Assembly: GCA_013002105.1 (NCBI GenBank) | Contig: JABDKS010000963.1 | Location: 1-7,319 of the forward strand | DNA: 7,319 bases | Source of the DNA: Pirellulaceae bacterium | Lineage (GTDB): Bacteria > Planctomycetota > Planctomycetia > Pirellulales > Pirellulaceae | Direction: 5' to 3' | Shown here: positions 1 to 6,062 of the stretch, one piece after another | How positions within the stretch are numbered: the first letter of the stretch is position 1 | Layout of the letters: each line of letters opens with the position of its first letter | The notes under the pieces: model-generated | Database searches by the model: none | Told to the model about the DNA's origin: nothing | The model's input: the letters and a program-made list of their open reading frames with translations, nothing else | Position numbers and translations under genes: made by a program

Positions 1-409
1 CCGTCGACAACGAATCCTGATCCAAAAAATACTCATCGTTGAGCCAACCGGTCGATGGCGTCGTGTTTTGTACCAGCATCTCCAGGCGTCGCAATCGTTT
101 GCGACGCGACGGTGTGAATAGCAACGCGCCCCAAATCCAGAGCGGACAGACAACAACGCCAATCAACATCCATACAAACGCCGGCGTTGGCTCACCGGGT
201 TGGCCGAATTCACTGGCACTCGATAATGCCACTGCAACCACAAATAACGCGACAAGGGGCAACTGAATCCATTGCCGAAATGATTGCGGCGGCGTATCAC
301 GTAGCGACAACAACAAATCACTTCGGTCCAGTATGCCTGCGAAGTGAACCGGTTGAGAAAACTTGGGTGCAGCGGTAACGGCATAGGGATTCAGTGGATC
401 ATTCGCCAT
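1..409 (-). CDS. Small two-helix membrane protein, 3'-truncated by window edge (possibly YcxB-like)
   Basis: The frame is open from the ATG at 409-407 to base 1 with no stop, giving 136 visible residues; the C-terminus lies outside the window. The product starts MANDPLNPYA, an Asn-Pro-Tyr-rich opening common in small planctomycete membrane proteins. A polar segment (about 11-45) follows, then two hydrophobic helices at about 46-64 and 77-98. Next come a strongly basic patch (SRRKRLRRLE, 101-110) and a soluble stretch including GWLNDEYFLD (121-130). By the positive-inside rule the basic patch suggests a cytoplasmic C-terminal side. The two-helix hairpin followed by a soluble domain resembles YcxB-like proteins, but this is weak family recognition and no function can be assigned. 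An in-frame ATG at 451-449 would add 14 residues. I prefer 409 because of the typical N-terminus and a purine-rich GGACGAGG a little upstream. It lies 154 bases downstream of the cytochrome/WD40 gene on the same strand and may be cotranscribed or independent. Confidence 0.72.
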   Translation of the reverse strand, partial: MANDPLNPYAVTAAPKFSQPVHFAGILDRSDLLLSLRDTPPQSFRQWIQLPLVALFVVAVALSSASEFGQPGEPTPAFVWMLIGVVVCPLWIWGALLFTPSRRKRLRRLEMLVQNTTPSTGWLNDEYFLDQDSLST

Positions 410-563
410 TAACCGACTGCCTCGTCCTGATCCGGGATTTGTTGTGACCATCACGCCGCTTGCACGGCCAATTTACAGTCAAATCGAACATCCACCTAAT
501 CCGTTCACCGGTCAACTGACCGGATCGATCGCTCCATCGTTTGATCGCGGCCCTGTGGAATCG
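410..563 (-). other. Intergenic gap between the WD40 gene and the membrane-protein gene
   Basis: This 154-base gap separates the stop codon of the cytochrome/WD40 gene from the preferred start of the membrane-protein gene. It holds a short inverted repeat (508-523) and otherwise no recognisable promoter, T-rich terminator tail or RNA gene. The upstream alternative start (451) of the left-hand gene falls inside it. The gap is long enough for a promoter, so the leftmost gene may not belong to the operon. Confidence 0.5.
508..523. repeat. Short inverted repeat in intergenic gap
   Basis: Two 7-base arms (CCGGTCA and TGACCGG) flank a 2-base centre (AC). As a hairpin it would give a six-pair stem, mostly G-C, with a four-base loop. 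It sits 41 bases past the stop codon of the cytochrome/WD40 gene in the direction of transcription. That position suits a weak transcript-end hairpin or an operator for the next gene. No run of T follows on the minus strand, so a classical intrinsic terminator is not supported. Confidence 0.35.
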
Positions 564-3500
564 CTATTTGATTTCGTGCAGCAATTTGGCGTCAGCGACG
601 TTCCATATTCGCAAAACACCATCCTGCCCACCGGCGACCAGCGTTTTTCCGTCGTCGGTCACGTCCACGGTGTACAAGAAATCTCCCGACGCATTGAAAC
701 TGCGCAGTGACTTGCCGTCGGGCGCGTTGTGCAGTCGCAATTGCCCGTCGGCGCAGGCTGTCACAACTTGACTGGTTTGTTGGACAAATGTGATCGCAGT
801 AATCTCTTTTCCAAAACCGCTGATCGTCTTGCGTTGTTCACCTGTCTGGGCATTCCAGACCTTGACCGTTTGGTCGGCACTCGCCGATGCCAAGGTTTGC
901 ACATCATCTTGCCAGTCCACGGCCAGCACATGGTGCGTGTGCCCTTCAAATGTTCGCACCGTCGCTCCTTGTGCAACGTCCAAGACACGAACGGTTTTGT
1001 CGGCCGCTGATGAAGCGATCCAGTTGCCATCGGGTGAAAACCGAACACCCAATACCGTGTCGCTGTGAACGTCGCCAAAATCACGCACCAGCTTGCCGGT
1101 ATCGACGGAAAAGATTTTGACGTCGCCGCTGCGACTGGGCGGACCGCTGCCAACCGCAATCGATAGACCGTCACTGCGAAAATCCAATGCCGTCACACGG
1201 TCAGATATCGGTGATTCGCTGGGCGTGCCTATCGTTCGTTCCAATCTCCAGGTCGGTTGCAAAGGCCAAACGACGGCTTGGCCCCGCTGGCTGTACGAAC
1301 AGAGCTGGCCATTGGGTGTCACCACCGCGCCGGCCGGGAAACCCGGAGACGCTGGAGATACCTCCGACGAGAAGGATGTCAGTGCTGTGCCATCGGAAAC
1401 CCGGTAAACGACAGTCGATCCGTCGGCATGCGTACTGATCAAGACGTCGCCGTCTGGCCGACCGTACGCGATGGACACCACCGCTACGTCGGCTGTCGAC
1501 GACTTTGCCTGCACGTCGTCCAACTGCTTCTGTAGTGTCAGCGATCGACGTGACGCGCTTGCCAAAACCACTTGATGTCTTGGAATGGCTGCGGCCGCTC
1601 GTGATTTTGCTGCCGTGGCAGCAGCAAGTGCTTGGACCCGTTTGGCGACTTCCTTTTCCGCCTTCACCTTCTCCTCATCGGCGGTCGTCACCGCTTTTTT
1701 CTGTCCCTCGAGTTCCTTGGTCGATTTCTCAACCGTCATTTTTGCCGCATCGATTGTCTTCTTTGCCGTTTCGATTTCTACTTTCGACTTTTCGATTGTC
1801 TCTTTCGCCTTGGTAATCGCGGCCTTCTTCGTTTCGACTTCCTTCATCAATTTGTCGGCCATCGCCTTGGCCTCCGCGAGAGCCTTTTCAGCGGCGGCGA
1901 CTTGCTGTTGCGCGGTCTGCGCGTCCTGATTGGCTTTTTCAATCTCAGCGGTTTGCGTCGCGACCTCCTTGCCCAGTTTCTCGGCCATCGCCATCGCATC
2001 GGCCATCGCCTTGGTAGCCGCCTCGGTCACCTTTTGAGACTTCGTCGTTTGTTCGTTGGCGGTTTGGATGGCAGCCTGTGTCGCCGCAACCTTTGCAACC
2101 GCGTCTGCGTGCTTCTTGCCCTGCTCGCCCAGCGCGGTGGTTGCCTTGTCGCGTTGTTCGGTGATCTTCTTCACGACCTCTTCTTCTTTCGCAACCGCCT
2201 TGGTCAGCACATCCGTCTTAGTGGTCAGCCTTGCCACGGACGCCTTTTGACGATTGAAATCTCGCTGAGCTGCCGCGATCAGCAAACGCGACTCTGGCGT
2301 ACCCCGCAGCGTGCGAATCGCCTTCCCGTCAGCGGCTTGCCATACTTTGATGGCTCCGTCACGTCCGGCCGTTGCGATCTGTGTCTCGCTGGGATCGGCC
2401 GCGACACTGGTAACCGGTCCACCGTGATCGATCTTTCGGATCAGTTTGCCGTCGACCGCATCGACCACCAACACACCAGCAGACTCGGTCCCAACGACCA
2501 ATTGCGGTTTTGGTTTGGAAAGAAATACCAACGAATTGGCGTCGGTAACCGCAGTCAGAGCCGCTAAATCGGCGTCTGTCACGGTGATGACCTGCTTCTC
2601 GTCTTCATCCACGCGCCAAACGCGGGCTTTGCCCAGCAAGTCGACCGCCGCAATCATCGAACCATCGGCCAACGTGGCAATGGTTTTCAACGCCGTGCTG
2701 GTTTCGTGCGCAACCAATAACCGACCGTCGACGCCGTTATAGATATTCACAAGACCGCTGCGATCCGCGCTGACTAGTCGATCTTGCGCCCAGTTGATTG
2801 CGACAAGCACATCGCTATGACCACGAAGTGTTTGTAGCTGCTTTCGCTCTGCCAGATCCCAAATTTCGATGTCGCCAATTGCATTGACCATCGCCGCGCG
2901 CTTTCCATCGGGATGCAGCGCGACGGGACCGACCGCCAGTGCAAGCGGCGATTGATCCGGCGTGACTGGCACTGTTGACTTTCGCCAGATACGCACGGTG
3001 CGAAATCCGCCGGTTGCAATTCGGTCTCCCGTCGGCGAAAACGCAATCGACTGAATCAGATCAACATCCGCAACGCCCGGCCCGGAAATCGACTCCAAAC
3101 TTGGATCGACCAAACGAGCCACTTCGGCTGCCGTTGTCATGTCGTAAACAGCGACTCGATTGCCATGACCGGCGGCCACGAATTGTCCATCCGGGGACAC
3201 ATCAACGCTGTAAATGGTGCGGACACTTTCTGGAATCGGCTGCCACTGAATCTCTTGCTCCTGGGGAACGCTGCCGCCAACGGCACCTTCGGCAATCCAA
3301 CGTTTGATCAATCCCAACTGTTCGGGGGTTAAGGCTTTGGCACCGACACTATTATCCTCCGGCGGCATCAAATCGCCTTCGACTCCCGACGCTCGCAGCA
3401 AAATCAAACTCTGATCGCTTTGCTTCGCCACCACCGCCGCTCCGCTGTCGCCCCCTTGAATCAACGATTGGTGCGATTCAAGATTCAACCCGCCCTCGGA

Positions 3501-3776
3501 TTCCTTTTCATGGTGGCAAGCCAAACAATTCTGTTTCAGTAGCGGAAAGATCTCCGTTGCAAAGTCAACCCTCTTGTCGCGTTGAATGTCGGTGATCGGA
3601 ATTTCCTCGGCCTTAACAGTCATGACCATCGCACTGGCAACCATCAACAATACCAAGCAACGCCAATCGTGAACTCCAGGCAATTTGGCATCTGCGGTAG
3701 AGACCGCGACCGCGCGAATCGCGGTCCATTGAGATTGCGGCGATGGTGACTGCGTTTTTGAATGGAGATTCATCAT
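564..3776 (-). CDS. Exported PSCyt1 cytochrome c / WD40 double-propeller protein with central coiled coil
   Basis: The 1070-residue product begins at ATG (3776) and ends at TAG (564-566). Residues 38-56 form a hydrophobic signal segment ending VKA|EE, preceded by an unusually long polar N-region. Residues about 73-163 are a planctomycete cytochrome c domain (PSCyt1): haem motif CLACH at 84-88 and likely axial Met137 in GDLMPPED. About seven WD40-type blades fill 183-492, for example VAVYDM, VRIWRK, IEIWDL and IKVWQA strand ends. An Ala/Lys/Glu-rich coiled coil spans about 500-760. About seven more blades fill 763-1070, with VRVLDV, VKVWNA and LRIWNV endings. Seven blades on each side fit two complete beta-propellers. 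The haem motif implies periplasmic maturation and possible electron transfer; propellers normally bind proteins. The true partner is unknown. It lies 83 bases after the PPC gene, probably in one operon. No Shine-Dalgarno is visible: the bases before the start are C-rich. Domain calls are firm; function is not. Confidence 0.93.
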   Translation of the reverse strand: MMNLHSKTQSPSPQSQWTAIRAVAVSTADAKLPGVHDWRCLVLLMVASAMVMTVKAEEIPITDIQRDKRVDFATEIFPLLKQNCLACHHEKESEGGLNLESHQSLIQGGDSGAAVVAKQSDQSLILLRASGVEGDLMPPEDNSVGAKALTPEQLGLIKRWIAEGAVGGSVPQEQEIQWQPIPESVRTIYSVDVSPDGQFVAAGHGNRVAVYDMTTAAEVARLVDPSLESISGPGVADVDLIQSIAFSPTGDRIATGGFRTVRIWRKSTVPVTPDQSPLALAVGPVALHPDGKRAAMVNAIGDIEIWDLAERKQLQTLRGHSDVLVAINWAQDRLVSADRSGLVNIYNGVDGRLLVAHETSTALKTIATLADGSMIAAVDLLGKARVWRVDEDEKQVITVTDADLAALTAVTDANSLVFLSKPKPQLVVGTESAGVLVVDAVDGKLIRKIDHGGPVTSVAADPSETQIATAGRDGAIKVWQAADGKAIRTLRGTPESRLLIAAAQRDFNRQKASVARLTTKTDVLTKAVAKEEEVVKKITEQRDKATTALGEQGKKHADAVAKVAATQAAIQTANEQTTKSQKVTEAATKAMADAMAMAEKLGKEVATQTAEIEKANQDAQTAQQQVAAAEKALAEAKAMADKLMKEVETKKAAITKAKETIEKSKVEIETAKKTIDAAKMTVEKSTKELEGQKKAVTTADEEKVKAEKEVAKRVQALAAATAAKSRAAAAIPRHQVVLASASRRSLTLQKQLDDVQAKSSTADVAVVSIAYGRPDGDVLISTHADGSTVVYRVSDGTALTSFSSEVSPASPGFPAGAVVTPNGQLCSYSQRGQAVVWPLQPTWRLERTIGTPSESPISDRVTALDFRSDGLSIAVGSGPPSRSGDVKIFSVDTGKLVRDFGDVHSDTVLGVRFSPDGNWIASSAADKTVRVLDVAQGATVRTFEGHTHHVLAVDWQDDVQTLASASADQTVKVWNAQTGEQRKTISGFGKEITAITFVQQTSQVVTACADGQLRLHNAPDGKSLRSFNASGDFLYTVDVTDDGKTLVAGGQDGVLRIWNVADAKLLHEIK
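1497..2279 (-). other. Coiled-coil region joining two beta-propellers
   Basis: This stretch encodes residues about 500-760 of the cytochrome/WD40 protein. It is nearly free of Pro and Gly between about 510 and 725 and is dominated by Ala, Lys, Glu, Thr and Gln. From 652 to 693 the heptads are very regular, with Ile/Val/Leu at one core position and mostly Ala/Ser at the other (AAITKAK, ETIEKSK, VEIETAK, KTIDAAK, MTVEKST, then KELEGQK). Unbroken, a helix of this length would span several tens of nanometres, though it may fold back on itself. The low-complexity composition also creates long spurious open frames on the opposite strand. Confidence 0.82.
1761..2012 (-). repeat. Tandem 42-residue duplication within the coiled coil
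   Basis: Residues 589-630 and 631-672 are two adjacent units of 42 residues, exactly six heptads (126 bases). The first 27 residues of each unit align without gaps at 17 of 27 identities, sharing A-MA-KL-KEV-T and a later A-I-KA pattern. The last 15 positions have diverged. At DNA level the units share GCGATGGCCGA followed by similar codons. Keeping the heptad register suggests growth of the coiled coil by duplication. Convergence from biased composition is the alternative. Confidence 0.6.
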
Positions 3777-3859
3777 GACAGGGGAGGGGTGTCACAGGGT
3801 AGGAAAGGAATCGGACACGAACTCAAGGAATCGTCAACGGATCCGATCGAATCGAATGA
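3777..3859 (-). other. Intergenic gap before the cytochrome/WD40 gene, with direct repeat
   Basis: These 83 bases separate the TGA of the PPC gene from the ATG of the cytochrome/WD40 gene. Read on the minus strand the gap holds two copies of CGATTCCTT (3825-3833 and 3805-3813), spaced 20 bases start to start. A C-rich tract follows just before the start codon. No terminator hairpin and no ribosome binding site are evident. The gap is compatible with an operon junction or a weak internal promoter. Confidence 0.4.
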
Positions 3860-6061
3860 TCAATCGACAACTTGGATCGTCAGGTGTGGGGAGGGAATCA
3901 GTACCGTCAGCTCCCGCTCGGCAGCATCCGCCTTCGCGGATTCGACTCTTGCGTCGGCGGTCTTGATCGCCGCGACAATCTCGTCCAGCTTGGGAGCATT
4001 GGCGGGGTCGTCTCGCAGCTTCTGCAACGCTTCTCGATCTGCTAGTGCCCGCTGCAAAGCCTGTGGATTTGGCTTGGTCTTTATTTTAGTTTCCGTTTGC
4101 GTCCACAGCGAATAAGATCCCGTAACCGCCTTGGGATTCGCCTTGAGTACCATTTCACCGTCGGTCTGATCTTTTCCAATTTTGACTTCGCCCGCTGTCA
4201 CATTGGGCGGCAAATCTCGCGGCCGAACAACACATTCGGCTTTTCCACCGTCACGCCGAACCAGTTTCACCGGCAATTTCAGCTCGCCACCTTTTTTCAA
4301 GGTTCGTCCAACATTCTCGCCAACCTGCACTGTGACCGGTGCGATATCTCGCTCGGATACGGCGACGACAAGATCGTCGCTCTGCCGGGTACGGATGAAG
4401 TCGCGTTCGCCACCGCGTCCCCATTGCACTGTCGCACAGGCCGCTGTGACCGTGGTTTCTTTTCCGTCGATCATTCCCTTACCAATCACCTGCAAATTTG
4501 CAATCGCATGCTTGGCGGATTCACTCGCCGACACAACCAACTGAACTTGGTCGCGATCGGCATGCATCGTTGCCGGTGCGCAGGTAACTCCTTCTGGCAA
4601 TCCCAGAACGCTCAATTCGATCGATCCCCGCCAACCGTCTTTGCGAACGGCAAACACTCGTAACGCTTCAGCGCCGCCGCGATCCAGTCGCGAACCGCGC
4701 GGTTGAACTGGTTTGTCATCGCGTGACGGGTAGGTCGGATAAACAAGTAAATCAAATCGCGGGTTCGGCTTTCGAATATCAAGCCAGTATCTTTGCTTGA
4801 CGCCAAACGCGTCGCCGGTATCGACATCGCGGATCGCCAGTCGATAGCGGGTCGACTTGGGTGCCTTGAACATCATGATCGGATCATTCGTGTTCAATCG
4901 AATCACACCGTCGCCAATACTTTGAGCATCGTCGCTGTTGGAGATCGGTTTCCAGATCGGATCGCGTGGGGGATCCAGCGTCAACTGCTGAATGATGTTG
5001 CGGGCATCACTGGGCTGGCCAAGACGCTCAGACAACAAATCAATCACATACTGATCGCCTTCGTTGGCGGCAAACTCGTAGACGTCCAATTCGATCCGGC
5101 GGTCGAACTCAGCTGTAAATTGGATTGGCACATCGATTGGCTTTGCATCGGTCGTTTCTTCGATCTCGGCAGAATCTTGGACCAACCCCCGATAGTCGCC
5201 AATCAATCGAACGAATGTGCCGTCGGCTGGATTGGGATGAACCAAGTCGACATCTCGATCGACATCACGTACCGCAATTTGATAACCGTACTCGTCACCA
5301 CCGCGAAAAATCAGATCGTGAATAGCCAACGTGTAATCTTGCGATTTATGAACCGGCAGGATCAGATGGGGGTCGATTTCGTCACTACCCGATGCAGACA
5401 GGACCCTCTGCCCAGACGCGTCAATCAAAACCATTTGTCCGATCATTCGCGAATCAAGTTGCACAGCCAGTAGATCAATACGAATCGTCTGCCCGTCGTC
5501 GCCGTGCAGTTTGTAATAGTCAACATCGGCAACCGTCGCTTTCGCGTGCGTCAGCGAATTGATCGCGACCGGCGTAGCAGCGGTTTGGACATGACTGGGG
5601 GTGACAACCTGGTCGGACCCCAGCTGGTGCACCAAAAAGGAACGAGGATTGGAAACACCGTGCCGTCCGATCGCGCGGACGTCGTATCGCCCCGGCGGCA
5701 CGTCCTTGCCGACATGGACTTGGAAATGACCGAATCGCGATCGTCGCTGTTCGCTCAGCGGCAACGGTTCATCCGTGATCAGCTGGGCGGTGATATCGGG
5801 ATGCGAAAATAGCAAACGATCTGTTTCATCAATCCACGACCCTGACGCGACTCGCAACTCCGACTCCGTATTCGTTTTGCCTCCCATCGGGAAAACGGCT
5901 CTCAATTCGATCGCAGGCATTTGCGCCGGCAACGTTGCAGCGACACACAGCGATACGATCGCCAAGCACTTGGTACCCGAACGATTGGCCAACGACGCCC
6001 ACGGACGCTTGCCAAATCGCTGCGGTATCGAACAACGAATCTGATAATGCACGGGACGCAC
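3860..6061 (-). CDS. Secreted PPC-domain protein with Ig-like regions
   Basis: The 733-residue product starts at GTG (6061) and ends at TGA (3860-3862). A signal segment lies at about 31-50 (CLAIVSLCVAATLPAQMPA then IEL), after a basic 30-residue N-region. A beta-rich opening (51-145) has the IPT/Ig-like ending PPGRYDVRAIGRHGVSNPRSF. Residues about 165-265 form a PPC-type domain (DVDYYKLHGDDGQTIRIDL to DYTLAIHD). A second, looser PPC-like unit spans about 316-430 (DVYEFAANEGDQYVIDLL to YRLAIRDVD). Two further beta regions follow at about 431-545 and 570-655. A charged helical segment occupies 666-718, and the protein closes with LTIQVVD. PPC domains are non-catalytic beta-sandwiches of secreted proteins; no protease or other catalytic motif is visible. 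The gene starts one base after the PSCyt2-PSD1 stop, implying cotranscription and possible translational coupling. A second in-frame GTG three codons on (6052) is an alternative start. It is probably a structural or binding partner in the cassette; its ligand is unknown. Confidence 0.9.
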   Translation of the reverse strand: MRPVHYQIRCSIPQRFGKRPWASLANRSGTKCLAIVSLCVAATLPAQMPAIELRAVFPMGGKTNTESELRVASGSWIDETDRLLFSHPDITAQLITDEPLPLSEQRRSRFGHFQVHVGKDVPPGRYDVRAIGRHGVSNPRSFLVHQLGSDQVVTPSHVQTAATPVAINSLTHAKATVADVDYYKLHGDDGQTIRIDLLAVQLDSRMIGQMVLIDASGQRVLSASGSDEIDPHLILPVHKSQDYTLAIHDLIFRGGDEYGYQIAVRDVDRDVDLVHPNPADGTFVRLIGDYRGLVQDSAEIEETTDAKPIDVPIQFTAEFDRRIELDVYEFAANEGDQYVIDLLSERLGQPSDARNIIQQLTLDPPRDPIWKPISNSDDAQSIGDGVIRLNTNDPIMMFKAPKSTRYRLAIRDVDTGDAFGVKQRYWLDIRKPNPRFDLLVYPTYPSRDDKPVQPRGSRLDRGGAEALRVFAVRKDGWRGSIELSVLGLPEGVTCAPATMHADRDQVQLVVSASESAKHAIANLQVIGKGMIDGKETTVTAACATVQWGRGGERDFIRTRQSDDLVVAVSERDIAPVTVQVGENVGRTLKKGGELKLPVKLVRRDGGKAECVVRPRDLPPNVTAGEVKIGKDQTDGEMVLKANPKAVTGSYSLWTQTETKIKTKPNPQALQRALADREALQKLRDDPANAPKLDEIVAAIKTADARVESAKADAAERELTVLIPSPHLTIQVVD

Positions 6062-6062
6062 G

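Noticed and set aside
163..384. Minus-strand 73-codon frame at the left end
   Set aside because: It is a shifted reading of the membrane-protein gene; the frame starting at 409 gives two clear membrane helices and a typical N-terminus.
508..523. Inverted repeat as a classical intrinsic terminator
   Set aside because: The stem is only six to seven pairs and no T-run follows in the direction of transcription.
444..710. Plus-strand 88-codon frame crossing the left intergenic gap
   Set aside because: Half of it is antisense to the last WD40 blades, and there is no supporting ribosome binding site or domain.
761..1174. Minus-strand 137-codon frame overlapping the WD40 gene
   Set aside because: It is an out-of-frame reading of the C-terminal propeller, which continues without interruption in its own frame.
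1632..2567. Long plus-strand open frame of 311 codons
   Set aside because: It lies antisense to the coiled-coil region. Its Leu/Arg/Phe-rich low-complexity translation mirrors the repeated Lys/Glu/Ala codons of the real gene, and it has no recognisable domain.
4097..4663. Plus-strand open frame of 188 codons
   Set aside because: It is antisense to the end of the PPC gene, with a His/Cys/Arg-scattered composition typical of shadow frames.
4793..5473. Plus-strand open frame of 226 codons
   Set aside because: It is antisense to the PPC gene, whose domains are recognisable in the minus frame; the plus translation shows no family or signal features.
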